Shown here: piece after piece, positions 10,007 to 19,492 of the stretch
How positions within the stretch are numbered: position 1 is the stretch's first letter
How the letters are laid out: the number at the start of each line of letters is the position of its first letter
Assembly: GCA_963742305.1 (NCBI GenBank)
Contig: CAVULN010000016.1
Coordinates: forward strand, 467,998 to 531,997
Source of the DNA: Roseiarcus sp963742305
GTDB taxonomy: Bacteria; Pseudomonadota; Alphaproteobacteria; Rhizobiales; Beijerinckiaceae
Reading direction: 5' to 3'
Length of the DNA: 64,000 nucleotides
Position numbers and translations under genes: made by a program
Notes under the pieces: generated by a model
What the model was told of the DNA's origin: nothing
Database searches by the model: none
The model's input: the letters and a program-made list of their open reading frames with translations, nothing else

Positions 10007-10686
10007 GCGTAAGCTCCCTTGTCAGCGCCGGAACGGATGCGCGCTTCGATCAGTTCGACGATGCGCGGATCGGTGAAGTCCTTGACCGTGAAGATCGCCC
10101 CCGCCCCGATTAGGGCCGGCGAATCGAAAGTCGTCGTCATCCCGACGACGGCGAGCCCGGCGGCGACGCTTGCGCGCACGCCCGAGAGCGAATCCTCGAA
10201 GGCGACCGAATGGGCGGCGCCCGCACCGGTCCGTTCCAGCGCAGTCAGATAAGGCAATGGATCGGGCTTGGAGCGCGCAAGCTCCCCCCCGATCACCAGG
10301 ATCGGCAGGCGTTGCGCGATCCCGAGCGCCGCCAGAACCTTTTCCGCATTGGCGCGCGGCGCGTTGGTCACCACCGCACGCTTCAATCCGCGCCGGTCGG
10401 CGTAGTCGAGGAGCGCAAGCGCGCCGGCGATCGGCTCGAGGGCGCCGAGCGAGTCGCGATAGGCCGCCTCCTTGGCGTCCAGGATCGCCGCCTGTCGATC
10501 CGGGGCCAGGTGGGACAGGTAGCGCCGCGCGATCATGGCGTTGGGCGCGCCCATGATGTTGGCGGCGTACTCCAGGCGATCGAGCTTGATCCCGTGGGGC
10601 GCGAAGACGCGCTGGAAGGCGACGAGATGCTCGGCGTCGCTGTCGACGAGCGTTCCGTCGAGATCGAACAGAAGCGCGGTTTTCAT
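10003..10686 (-). CDS. HAD-superfamily phosphatase (beta-phosphoglucomutase/phosphoglycolate type)
   Basis: This is a HAD subfamily IA hydrolase of 227 residues. Motif I is FDLDGTLVDSD, motif II falls in AVVTNA, motif III is SKPDPLPY and motif IV is AFEDSLSG. An alpha-helical cap lies between motifs I and II. ATG at 10684-10686 is chosen because motif I must lie at the extreme N-terminus; a longer frame to 10806 reads into the uxaA end. It likely dephosphorylates a sugar phosphate intermediate. Its stop overlaps the next gene by four bases. Confidence 0.85.
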   Translation of the reverse strand: MKTALLFDLDGTLVDSDAEHLVAFQRVFAPHGIKLDRLEYAANIMGAPNAMIARRYLSHLAPDRQAAILDAKEAAYRDSLGALEPIAGALALLDYADRRGLKRAVVTNAPRANAEKVLAALGIAQRLPILVIGGELARSKPDPLPYLTALERTGAGAAHSVAFEDSLSGVRASVAAGLAVVGMTTTFDSPALIGAGAIFTVKDFTDPRIVELIEARIRSGADKGAYA

Positions 10687-10714
10687 CGGCCGCCGAACCC
10701 GCGCATCCGGCGAA

Positions 10715-12236
10715 TCACATGGTCGCCCCGATCTGCCAGGGGGCGAATTCCGCGTCGCCATAGCCGAGAAGCTCGGACTTGGTCCGCTCGCCGGACGCGA
10801 CCCCAAGAACCTTGTCGAAGATCTCCTGGCCCTTCTCCGCGATCGAGACGCCGTCGACCACGTCGCCGCAATTGATGTCCATGTCCTCGATCATTCTGCG
10901 ATAGGTCTCGTTGTTGGTGGCGAGCTTGATCGAGGGCGTCGGCTTGCAGCCATAGGCCGAGCCGCGGCCGGTGGTGAAGCAGAGAACGTTGGCGCCGCCG
11001 GCGACCTGGCCGGTCGCCGACACCGGATCGTAGCCGGGCGTGTCCATGAAGACGAAGCCCTTCGCGGTCACCGGCTCGGCGTATTTATAGACTTCGTTGA
11101 GCGCGGTCGTGCCGCCCTTGGCGGCCGCGCCGAGCGACTTTTCGAGAATGGTGGTCAGGCCGCCCGCCTTGTTGCCGGGCGAGGGATTGTTGTTCATCTC
11201 CCCACCGTTGCGCGCGCAATAGTCCTCCCACCAGCGGATGCGCTCGACGAGCTTTTGACCGATCTCCGGCGTGGCGGCGCGCCGGGTCAGGAGATGCTCG
11301 GCGCCGTAGATTTCCGGCGTCTCGGACAGGATCGCCGTGCCGCCGTTGCGCACCAGGATGTCGGCCGCGGCGCCGAGCGCGGGATTGGCGGTGATGCCCG
11401 AATAGCCGTCCGACCCGCCGCATTGAAGCGCCAGCGTGAGTTCGCTCGCAGGCGCCGGCGTCCGTTCGGCGCGGTTGAGCGCGGGCAGCATGGCGCGGAT
11501 GCGCTCGACCCCGACCGCGACCGTCTTGCGCGTGCCCCCGGTCGCCTGAATCGTCATGCTGTGGAACGTGTCGCTCTCGGCGATCCCGTATTCCTCCTTC
11601 ATGCGGCCGATCTGGAACACCTCGCAGCCGAGCCCGACCATCAGCACCGCGCCGATGTTGGGATTGGCGGCGTAGCCCCATTGGGTGCGCATGAGCGCCT
11701 CGAACCCCTCGCCTTTCGCCGCCATGCCGCAGCCCGTGCCATGGACCAGCGCGATGATTCCGTCGACATGCGGATAGTCGTCGAGAATTTCGGAGCGCTC
11801 GACCTCCTTGGCGATCAGGCGCGCGACCGTCGCCGAGCAGTTCACCGAGGTTAGGACGCGCGAGATAGTTGCGCGTCCCGACCTTGCCGTTGGCGCGGCG
11901 GTAGCCCTGGAAGGTCGGCTGCTCTTCCACCGGCACGATGTTCTCGAGGCGCGCGTCCTCGCCGAAGTGGTAGTCGCGCGCGAATTCGTGAACTGCGCAA
12001 TTGTGCTCGTGCACCCACTCGCCAGGGCCAATCGGGCGCGAGGCGAAACCGATGATCTGGCCGAATTTGCGGATCGGCGCGCCTGTCTCGACCGGAACGG
12101 CCGCCATCTTGTGACCCCTGGGCACGCGCTCGCGCGCCTTGACGCCCGGCGCCGGCTCGCCGCCGGCCAAAATCTCGTCGATGGCGATGATCACGTTGTC
12201 GGAAGGGTCGAGGCGCAGGGCGCGAGGATTTGTCAT
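10715..12236 (-). CDS. uxaA: Altronate dehydratase family protein (one frameshift near 11860)
   Basis: UxaA-family dehydratases convert altronate (or galactarate-like aldonates) to a 2-keto-3-deoxy acid. An N-terminal SAF-like domain (about residues 1-95) precedes the catalytic part, which has TSVNCSATVARLIA, HGTGCGM, ALQCGGSDGYSG and CFTTGRGSAYG. The frame breaks at NGKVGTRNYLA near 11857-11863: one extra base in an ACGCGCG tract. The following frame continues intact to the TGA at 10715. The start ATG overlaps the corrected gntR stop as ATGA. Galactarate-type specificity is the main alternative. Confidence 0.88.
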
Positions 12237-12945
12237 GGCTGTTGTCTACCGTTCTGCGCGCTTGCGGCGAAAAAAGTTCCGGCTGCTGGGTTGCGAGGGA
12301 CTCGAGCCGCGCGGCGGTGATGGCGAGGTGCCGCCGCATCGCTTCGCGCGCCGCATCCGGGTCCCCGGCCGCAATCGCGCCCGCGATCGCCCGGTGTTCG
12401 GCGAGCGAGGCGCGAAGCTGTCCGGGCGGAGACATGGTCAGCCTGCGCACCCGTTCCAGATGGACGCGCAGCGAGTCGAGGACATCTCCGGCGCGGGCCA
12501 TCTCCAGACAATCGGTCAGGGTCCGGTGGAACGTAACGTCGAGCGCGTAGTAGGCCGCATGATCCTGGGCGGCGACCGCCGCGTCTTCCTGTTCGAGGTT
12601 CGCGGCGAGCGCGTCCTTTCCGGCGGGCGTCATCCGGCGGGCGGCTTCGGCGGCGATCTCGCCTTCGAGCGCGCCGCGGATGAACAGGCGCTCGCGCGCA
12701 TCCTCAAGCGAGATCCGCGCGACGAACGACCCGTGCTGGGGCGCGACGTCGACCAGACGATCATAAGCGAGGCGGCTGACGGCGGCGGAAACGGGAAAGC
12801 GGGAAACGCCGAGCCTTTCGCACAATCCCGACTTGTCGATCAGGCTGCCGGGCTGAAGCGCCCCGGAGAGAATCGCTTCCTTGAGATCGCCGTACACGGC
12901 GTCCGCCTTCGAATGCGCCCCCTTCGCCAATTCCCTCCCCGCCAT
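12233..12945 (-). CDS. GntR/FadR-family transcriptional regulator (one frameshift in A6 run)
   Basis: An N-terminal winged helix (about residues 14-75, with LCERLGVSRFPVSAAVSRL) is followed by an FCD-type all-helical ligand domain with the expected histidines (VTFHRTLTD, AEHRAIAGAI). As written, the frame misses its stop and would overlap uxaA by nearly 400 bases. One missing base in the six-A run at 12270-12275 (T6 on the coding strand) restores a TGA at 12233-12235, overlapping the uxaA ATG as ATGA. It probably represses the two arms of this sugar-acid locus until a keto-sugar-acid intermediate binds. Confidence 0.87.
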
Positions 12946-12972
12946 TCTGGCGAAACGCTTCGCCTGTGCCCG

Positions 12973-12984
12973 CTAACATGTTAG
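12973..12984. promoter_or_regulatory. Perfect 12-bp palindrome, candidate GntR operator
   Basis: CTAACATGTTAG is an exact inverted repeat 28 bases upstream of the gntR start and about 60 bases upstream of the divergent dehydratase gene. Its position and the size of the half-sites fit a FadR-type GntR dimer controlling both directions. Confidence 0.55.
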
Positions 12985-13042
12985 ACCTAGTGAGACAGCG
13001 CGGCCCCGTCAATCCTCCGAACGCTGCGCCGAGGGAGCGCCA

Positions 13043-14221
13043 ATGCCGATGCTCGACTTGCGCGAGGAGACGACGCTGCCCGCGGACGCTTATGCGGGGG
13101 CGCTCGCGGCGCGCGTCTGGCGGGGCGACATCGAAGGCCCTTCGGTCGCCGCAGTGAGGCAGGACGGCGTTTTCGACGTCAGCGCCGCGTTCCCGACCAT
13201 GCGCGACCTTTGCGAGGCGCCCTCCCCGGCCGAGGCGCTGCGCGCCGCGAAAGGCCCGCGCCTCGGGGCGCTTGGCGATATTCTCGGCCATACCCCGCGA
13301 GACCGGCGCGTCCCCGCCGCCCCGCATTTCCTCGCGCCGATCGACCTGCAGGCGATCAAGGCGGCCGGCGTCACCTTCGCCCAATCGCTGCTCGAGCGGG
13401 TGATCGAGGAACGCGCCCGCGGCAGCCGCGAAGGGGCGGCGAAGGCGCGCGAGGAGATCGTGCGCGTTCTCGGCGACGATTTGAGCGCTCTCAAGCCCGG
13501 CTCGCCCGCGGCGATGCGGCTCAAGGATGCGCTGGTCAAGGCCGGCGCGTGGTCGCAATATCTGGAGGTTGGCATCGGCCCCGACGCGGAAGTGTTCACC
13601 AAGAGCCAGCCGATGTCGGCGGTCGGGACCGGCGCCGACGCCGGCTTTCACAGCGCCTCGCAATGGAACAACCCCGAACCCGAGATCGCGCTCGCGGTCG
13701 CTTCCACCGGCGCGATCGTCGGGGCGACGCTCGCCAACGACGTGAACCTGCGGGATTTCGAAGGGCGGTCGGCGCTTCTGCTCGGCAAGGCGAAGGACCA
13801 GAACGCGAGCTCGGCGATCGGGCCTTTCTTGCGCTTCTTCGATCAGACGTTCACGCTTGACGACGTGCGTAAATCTACGGTCTCGCTTCTCGTCGAGGGC
13901 GAGGATGGCTTCAGGCTCGAAGGCGGCTCGTCGATGGCCCGGATCAGCCGCGATCCGGCCGATCTCGCGGGCCAGACGATCGGCGCGAACCATGCCTATC
14001 CGGACGGCTTCGTGCTCCTGCTCGGCACGATGTTCGCGCCGGTGGCCGATCGCGGCGCAAAGGGCATGGGATTCACCCATAAAACCGGCGATATTGTCGC
14101 GATCGGCGCGGAGAAGCTCGGCCGGCTCGTCAATCGCATGCGCCCGTGCGAAGAGTGCGAGCGCTGGACGTTCGGCGCCGGCGCTCTCATGCGCAATCTC
14201 GCCAGGCGGGGCTTGATTTGA
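13043..14221 (+). CDS. FAH-family 2-keto-3-deoxy-sugar-acid dehydratase, XylX-like
   Basis: This 392-residue fumarylacetoacetate-hydrolase-fold protein resembles the XylX-type 2-keto-3-deoxy-pentonate dehydratases of Weimberg-type oxidative pathways, which release alpha-ketoglutarate semialdehyde. The family's metal-binding acidic segment is visible in NNPEPEIALAVAS followed by NDVNLRDFEG. ATG at 13043 has a GAGGGAG ribosome site. A ketoglutarate-semialdehyde-type dehydrogenase follows directly, which supports the assignment. The actual sugar acid is unknown. The frame is intact. Confidence 0.82.
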   Translation: MPMLDLREETTLPADAYAGALAARVWRGDIEGPSVAAVRQDGVFDVSAAFPTMRDLCEAPSPAEALRAAKGPRLGALGDILGHTPRDRRVPAAPHFLAPIDLQAIKAAGVTFAQSLLERVIEERARGSREGAAKAREEIVRVLGDDLSALKPGSPAAMRLKDALVKAGAWSQYLEVGIGPDAEVFTKSQPMSAVGTGADAGFHSASQWNNPEPEIALAVASTGAIVGATLANDVNLRDFEGRSALLLGKAKDQNASSAIGPFLRFFDQTFTLDDVRKSTVSLLVEGEDGFRLEGGSSMARISRDPADLAGQTIGANHAYPDGFVLLLGTMFAPVADRGAKGMGFTHKTGDIVAIGAEKLGRLVNRMRPCEECERWTFGAGALMRNLARRGLI

Positions 14222-14267
14222 GCGGCCTCGCCACTGAAATTTGAAAGACAACTCGGGAACAGGAGCC

Positions 14268-15705
14268 ATGGGCGCGCACAAGAACTTCATCGCCGGGGAA
14301 TGGGTCGACGGCTCAACCGTCACCCGCGACATCAACCCTTCGAACACGGACGACCTCGTCGGCGAGTACGCGCAAGCCGACGCCGCTCAGACCAACGCCG
14401 CGATCGAGGCCGCGCATGCGGCCTTTCCCGCCTGGTCGCGGACCACGCCCCAGGAGCGCCACGACATCCTTCTGCGCGTTTCGACCGAAATCCTCGCCCG
14501 CCGCGAGGAGCTCGGGCGGCTGCTCTCGCGCGAGGAGGGCAAGACGCTGCCCGAGGGGATCGGCGAGGCGGCGCGGGCCGGGCAGATCTTCGACTTCTTC
14601 GCTGGCGAAGCGCTGAGGATCCCGGGCGAGAAATTCGCGAGCGTCAGGCCGAATGTCGACATCGAGGTCACTCGCGAGCCGCTCGGCGTGATCGGAATCA
14701 TCGCGCCCTGGAACTTCCCGATCGCCATCCCCGCCTGGAAGATCGCGCCGGCGCTGGCCTACGGCAACACGGTCGTGTTCAAGCCCGCCGACCTCGTCCC
14801 CGGCTCGGCTCACGCGCTCGCCGAAATCATCGTGCGCGCCGGCGTGCCTGCAGGGCGTGTTCAATCTGGTCGTGGGCCGCGGCTCGGTGGTCGGCCAGGC
14901 GATCCTCGATCACAAAAAAGTCGACGCGGTCACCTTCACCGGCTCGGTCGCGACCGGCGCCAAGGTCGCGGCCGCCTGCGCCAGGGCCATGCGACGGTTC
15001 CAGCTCGAAATGGGCGGCAAGAACCCGCTCGTCGTTCTTGCCGACGCCGACCTCAAGACCGCCGTCGAATGCGCGGTCAACGGCGCCTATTTCTCGACCG
15101 GCCAGCGCTGCACTGCCTCTTCGCGCCTGATCGTCGAGGAGCCCGTCTACAAGCGCTTCGCTGACGCGCTCATGGAGCGGATGCGCGGTCTCGTTGTTGA
15201 CGACGCGCTCAAAGCGGGAACCCATGTCGGCCCTGTGGTCGACCAGAGCCAGTTCGATCAGGATCTCTCCTATATCGCGATCGGCCAGAAGGACGGGGCG
15301 AAACTGGCGCTCGGCGGCGAGCGGCTCAACCGCGCCACGCCCGGCTTCTACATGGCGCCCGCCCTCTTCGTCGACGCTGACAACGCGATGCGCATTTCGC
15401 GCGAGGAAATCTTCGGCCCGGTCTCGGCGATGATCCCCGCGCGCGACTATGAGCACGCGCTCGCGATCGCCAACGACACCGAGTTCGGCCTTTGCGGCGG
15501 CATCTGCACCACGAGCCTCAAGCACGCCTCGCATTTCAAGCGCAACGCCGAGGTCGGCATGACGATGGTCAACCTGCCGACGGCGGGCGTCGACTATCAC
15601 GCGCCGTTCGGCGGGCGGAAGGCGTCCAACCTCGGGCCGCGAGAGCAGGGACGCTATGCGGCCGAGTTCTATACGACGGTGAAGACGGCCTATACGCTGG
15701 CCTGA
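14268..15705 (+). CDS. Aldehyde dehydrogenase, alpha-ketoglutarate-semialdehyde type (one frameshift near 14853)
   Basis: This NAD(P)-dependent aldehyde dehydrogenase probably oxidises alpha-ketoglutarate semialdehyde to 2-oxoglutarate. Motifs are PWNFPIAIPAWK, the Rossmann FTGSVATG, the catalytic glutamate in ELEMGGK-like QLEMGGKNPL, and the catalytic cysteine in STGQRCTASS. One extra G in the GGG at 14853-14855 breaks the frame at VPAG|VFNLVVG; coding is intact on both sides. ATG 14268 begins the expected KNFIAGEW segment after AGGAG; a TTG at 14241 would add nine residues. It lies between the XylX-like dehydratase and the PfkB kinase. Confidence 0.9.
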
Positions 15706-15727
15706 AGGCGATTCCCGGGGGAAACTC

Positions 15728-16660
15728 ATGATCCTGGTCTCCGGCGAGGCGCTGATCGACCTCATCCCCGATCCGGCCAGGGCGAGCGCCTATGACGCCG
15801 TGCTCGGCGGCTCGCCCTTTAATGTCGCGATCGGGCTTGGCCGTCTCGGCGCGCCGGCGGCCTTCGTCTGCCGCCTGTCGACCGACGGCAATGGCGAAGC
15901 GCTGGCCTCCGCGCTCGCCGAGAACGGGGTTGACCTCAGCTTCGTCGCCCGCGACAAGCGCCCCACGGTGCTCGCCTTCGTCATGCGCGGCACGGCGAAG
16001 ACGGGCTCGCGCTATTCGTTCTATCTCGACGGGACCGCTTACGACGGGCCGTGGCCGTTCCCGGCCGAGTGGCCGCCAGCGGCGCGGCACCTGCATGTCG
16101 GCTCGTTCGGAGCGATCGAGCGGCACGGACAGGCGGTGATCGAGGCGCTGCGGCTCGCCTCGCCCCACGCGACCGTCAGTCTCGACCCCAATATCCGTCC
16201 GTTCGTCACCCCCGACCGCGAGGCGGTCGTCAAGATGATCGAACGCGAGGTTTCGCTTTCAAGCCTCGTCAAGGCGAGCGAAGAGGACCTCGAATGGCTC
16301 TATCCCGGCCGCGCGATCGAGGAGAGCCTCGCCGCCTGGACGAAGGCCGGCCCGCGATTCTGCGTCGCGACGCTCGGCGCGCACGGCGCGCTTGCGCTCA
16401 TCGGCAAGGAGCGGGTCGAGGTTCCGGCGCCGCGCGTCGAAGTCGTGGACACCGTGGGCGCCGGCGACAGCTTCATGTCGGCGCTCTTGTCCGCCATGGA
16501 CCGCGACCGCGCCCTCGGCGCGGGCGCCCCAGCGCCGTCGCGAAGCAGCCTCGAGACGTGGCTCGGCTTTGCGGTGGCTGCCTCTGCGATCACCTGCACG
16601 CGCAAGGGCTCCGACCCGCCGACGCTGAAGGAAGTCCAGGCGGCGCTCACAGGACGATGA
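15728..16660 (+). CDS. PfkB-family carbohydrate kinase
   Basis: This ribokinase-fold sugar kinase is 310 residues. It has the N-terminal substrate glycines in LGGSPFNVAIGLGRLG and the C-terminal signature with the catalytic aspartate in DTVGAGDSFMSALL. It most resembles fructokinases, although in this locus a 2-keto-3-deoxygluconate kinase role is equally possible. It is the last gene of the plus-strand arm, 22 bases after the aldehyde dehydrogenase. Confidence 0.85.
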   Translation: MILVSGEALIDLIPDPARASAYDAVLGGSPFNVAIGLGRLGAPAAFVCRLSTDGNGEALASALAENGVDLSFVARDKRPTVLAFVMRGTAKTGSRYSFYLDGTAYDGPWPFPAEWPPAARHLHVGSFGAIERHGQAVIEALRLASPHATVSLDPNIRPFVTPDREAVVKMIEREVSLSSLVKASEEDLEWLYPGRAIEESLAAWTKAGPRFCVATLGAHGALALIGKERVEVPAPRVEVVDTVGAGDSFMSALLSAMDRDRALGAGAPAPSRSSLETWLGFAVAASAITCTRKGSDPPTLKEVQAALTGR

Positions 16661-16710
16661 ATGCTGCGCCAGGGCGGAGCGCCTGGGTCCGGGACGAAGG
16701 CAAGGGAGCG

Positions 16711-16739
16711 TTGCGGGCGTGGGCCTCGCGGTCTAAAAC
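16711..16739 (+). promoter_or_regulatory. Candidate promoter of the sdh operon
   Basis: TTGCGG, a 17-base spacer and TAAAAC sit 31 bases upstream of the sdhC ATG. This is a moderate match to a housekeeping promoter in the only gap before the operon. Confidence 0.35.
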
Positions 16740-16769
16740 CTCAGGCAGGCAAGAGTAGGAATCAAAGCT

Positions 16770-17180
16770 ATGGCGTCGAGCGACGCTCTTCCCGGCCAGC
16801 GCCGTCCGCGGCCATTGTCGCCACATCTGGGCATCTACCGCTGGACGATGACCTTGGCGATGTCGATCGCCCATCGCATCAGCGGCATCGCGCTCTATGC
16901 CGGCGTTCTGCTGCTTGCCTGGTTTCTCATCGCGGCCTCGACCGACGCCGCGACCTTCTCCGTCTTCTCGGATTTTATCGCCTCGTTCATCGGGCGCCTT
17001 ATCCTCTTCGTCGCCACCTGGGCGCTCTTCCATCACCTCGTCGGGGGCATTCGTCACATCATCTGGGACGCCGGCTATGGCCTCGAGGCGCCATTGCGCG
17101 ACCAGATGGCGTGGGCGACGCTGATCGGAGGTTTCGCGCTGACCATCCTCGTGTGGATCATTGGCTACGCCGTCCGGTAG
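16770..17180 (+). CDS. sdhC: Succinate dehydrogenase cytochrome b556 subunit
   Basis: This 136-residue membrane anchor of complex II has three predicted transmembrane helices. The quinone/heme region signature includes RPLSPHLGIYRW and the haem-ligand histidine in SIAHRISGIAL. A second conserved histidine block is HHLVGGIRHIIWD. A ribosome site AGGA precedes ATG 16770. First gene of sdhCDAB. Confidence 0.95.
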   Translation: MASSDALPGQRRPRPLSPHLGIYRWTMTLAMSIAHRISGIALYAGVLLLAWFLIAASTDAATFSVFSDFIASFIGRLILFVATWALFHHLVGGIRHIIWDAGYGLEAPLRDQMAWATLIGGFALTILVWIIGYAVR

Positions 17181-17192
17181 GAGAGCATTGCG

Positions 17193-17582
17193 TTGACCGA
17201 TCATCCAGGCGATCTGCGCAGCCCGCTCGGCCGGGTCCGTTTTCTCGGCTCGGCGCGGACGGGCACGAGCGACGCGTGGCTTATCCACGTGACTTCGCTC
17301 GCGCTCGTGCCGCTCACGGTCGGCTTCGTCTGGCTGATGCTCGACCTCCTGGACAAGGACTACAACGGCGTGCGCGCCGAGCTCGCAAACCCGATCCCGA
17401 CAATCCTGCTGCTCGCTTTCGTTGTCGCCGGCGTCGTCCATATGGAGCTCGGCATGCGCTCCATCATCGTCGATTACATCGGCGGCCGGTTGCGCGCGTG
17501 GGCGCTCGCCGCCAACACCTGCTTCGCCGCGCTTCTGGCGCTCGCCTGCGTCTATGCGGCGCTGCGCATCGCCTTCACCTGA
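17193..17582 (+). CDS. sdhD: Succinate dehydrogenase membrane anchor subunit
   Basis: This is the 129-residue second membrane anchor of complex II, with three transmembrane helices and the haem-region histidine in VVHMELGMRSIIVDY. It starts at TTG 17193 behind a TAGGAGAG ribosome site, 12 bases after sdhC. Confidence 0.94.
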   Translation: MTDHPGDLRSPLGRVRFLGSARTGTSDAWLIHVTSLALVPLTVGFVWLMLDLLDKDYNGVRAELANPIPTILLLAFVVAGVVHMELGMRSIIVDYIGGRLRAWALAANTCFAALLALACVYAALRIAFT

Positions 17583-17609
17583 GCAAGCTCAAAAGAACAC
17601 GGATCATCG

Positions 17610-19445
17610 ATGGCGACCAACGGCTCTTCCGCGCAGGGCGCGCCGGCGCTCGGAGGCAAGGCCTATCCGATCACCGACCACACATTCGACGTCGTGGTGG
17701 TCGGGGCGGGCGGCGCGGGCCTGCGCGCGAGCGTGGGTTGCGCGGAAGCGGGCTTGCGCACGGCCTGCGTCACGAAAGTGTTTCCGACCCGCTCGCATAC
17801 CGTCGCCGCCCAGGGCGGCATTTCGGCGTCCCTCGGCAACATGGGTCCCGACGATTGGCGCTGGCACATGTACGACACCGTCAAGGGGTCCGACTGGCTC
17901 GGCGACCAGGACGCGATCGAATACATGTGCCGCCAGGCCCCGTCCGCAGTCTACGAGCTCGACCACTGGGGGGTGCCGTTCTCCCGCACCGAAGAGGGTA
18001 AGATCTATCAGCGTCCGTTCGGCGGCATGACGACCGAATACGGCAAGGGCATAGCCCAGCGCACCTGCGCCGCCGCGGATCGCACCGGGCACGCGATCCT
18101 GCACACGCTTTACGGCCAGGCGCTGAGGGCGAAGTGCCAGTTCTTCATCGAATATTTCGCGATCGACCTCATTCGCGACGCCGAGGGCGTGGTGCGCGGC
18201 GTCGTCTGCCTCAAGTTGGACGATGGGACGATTCACCGGTTCCGCGGCCAGACCATGGTGCTGGCCACCGGCGGATACGGCCGCGCCTATCTCTCGGCCA
18301 CGTCCGCCCACACCTGCACCGGCGACGGCAACGCGATGGTGCTGCGCGCCGGGCTCCCGCTGCAGGACATGGAGTTCGTCCAGTTCCATCCGACCGGCAT
18401 CTATGGCGCGGGCTGTCTCATCACCGAGGGCGCGCGCGGCGAGGGAGGCTATCTGGTCAACTCGGAGGGCGAGCGCTTCATGGAGCGCCACGCCCCGTCG
18501 GCCAAGGACCTCGCCTCGCGCGACGTGGTCAGCCGCGCGATGACGATGGAGATTCGCGAGGGTCGCGGCGTCGGCAGGAACAAGGACCACATCCACCTGC
18601 ACCTCGACCATCTCGATTCCAAGGTGCTGCACGAGCGGCTGCCGGGTATTTCCGAGAGCGCCCGCATCTTCGCCGGCGTCGATCTGACCAGGGAGCCGAT
18701 CCCGGTCCTGCCGACGGTCCACTACAATATGGGCGGCATCCCGACCAACTATCACGGCGAGGTCCTGACCAAGGCCAATGGCGATCCGGATTCGGTCGTG
18801 CCCGGACTGATGGCGCTGGGCGAAGCGGCCTGCGTCTCCGTCCATGGCGCGAACCGGCTCGGCTCCAATTCGCTGATCGACCTCGTCGTCTTCGGCCGCG
18901 CGGCGGCGCAGCGCGCCGCCGAGACGCTGAAACCCGGCGACCGTCAACCCGAGCTTGGCCGGGACAGCGCGGACTTCGCGCTTTCCCGCCTCGACCGGTT
19001 CCGCTACGCCAAGGGCAAGACGCCGACCGCGGCGCTCCGCCTCGCCATGCAGCGCGTCATGCAGGACAATTGCGCGGTGTTCCGCACCGGCGAGGTGCTC
19101 GCCGAGGGCAAGGAGAAGATCCACGCCGCCTGGCGCGCCGGCGCCGACGTCTCGGTCACCGACCGGTCGCTCATCTGGAACTCGGACCTGATCGAGACGC
19201 TCGAATACGACAATCTGATCGTGCAGGCGGTGGTGACGATGGAAGGCGCGCTGAACCGCCTCGAGAGCCGCGGCGCGCATGCGCGCGAGGATTATCCCAA
19301 GCGCGACGACGTCAACTGGATGAAGCACACGCTGGCCTGGATCGACGCCGACAAGCGGACGGTGACGATCGACTACCGACCGGTCCATTCCTTTACGATG
19401 AGCAACGAGATCGGCTACATCGAGCCGAAGGCGCGGGTGTATTGA
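17610..19445 (+). CDS. sdhA: Succinate dehydrogenase flavoprotein subunit
   Basis: This is the 611-residue catalytic subunit that oxidises succinate to fumarate on the inner face of the membrane. The FAD dinucleotide fold is VVVGAGGAGLRA, the covalent-FAD histidine is in SHTVAAQGGISA, active-site segments are QFHPTGIYGAG and EGARGEGGYLVN, and the FAD clamp is GANRLGSNSLIDLVVFG. The frame is intact over its whole length. Confidence 0.98.
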   Translation: MATNGSSAQGAPALGGKAYPITDHTFDVVVVGAGGAGLRASVGCAEAGLRTACVTKVFPTRSHTVAAQGGISASLGNMGPDDWRWHMYDTVKGSDWLGDQDAIEYMCRQAPSAVYELDHWGVPFSRTEEGKIYQRPFGGMTTEYGKGIAQRTCAAADRTGHAILHTLYGQALRAKCQFFIEYFAIDLIRDAEGVVRGVVCLKLDDGTIHRFRGQTMVLATGGYGRAYLSATSAHTCTGDGNAMVLRAGLPLQDMEFVQFHPTGIYGAGCLITEGARGEGGYLVNSEGERFMERHAPSAKDLASRDVVSRAMTMEIREGRGVGRNKDHIHLHLDHLDSKVLHERLPGISESARIFAGVDLTREPIPVLPTVHYNMGGIPTNYHGEVLTKANGDPDSVVPGLMALGEAACVSVHGANRLGSNSLIDLVVFGRAAAQRAAETLKPGDRQPELGRDSADFALSRLDRFRYAKGKTPTAALRLAMQRVMQDNCAVFRTGEVLAEGKEKIHAAWRAGADVSVTDRSLIWNSDLIETLEYDNLIVQAVVTMEGALNRLESRGAHAREDYPKRDDVNWMKHTLAWIDADKRTVTIDYRPVHSFTMSNEIGYIEPKARVY

Positions 19446-19492
19446 GGTTGGTTGCCGACGTCGGGAGATCTTTCGGGAATGGATAAGCCGCC

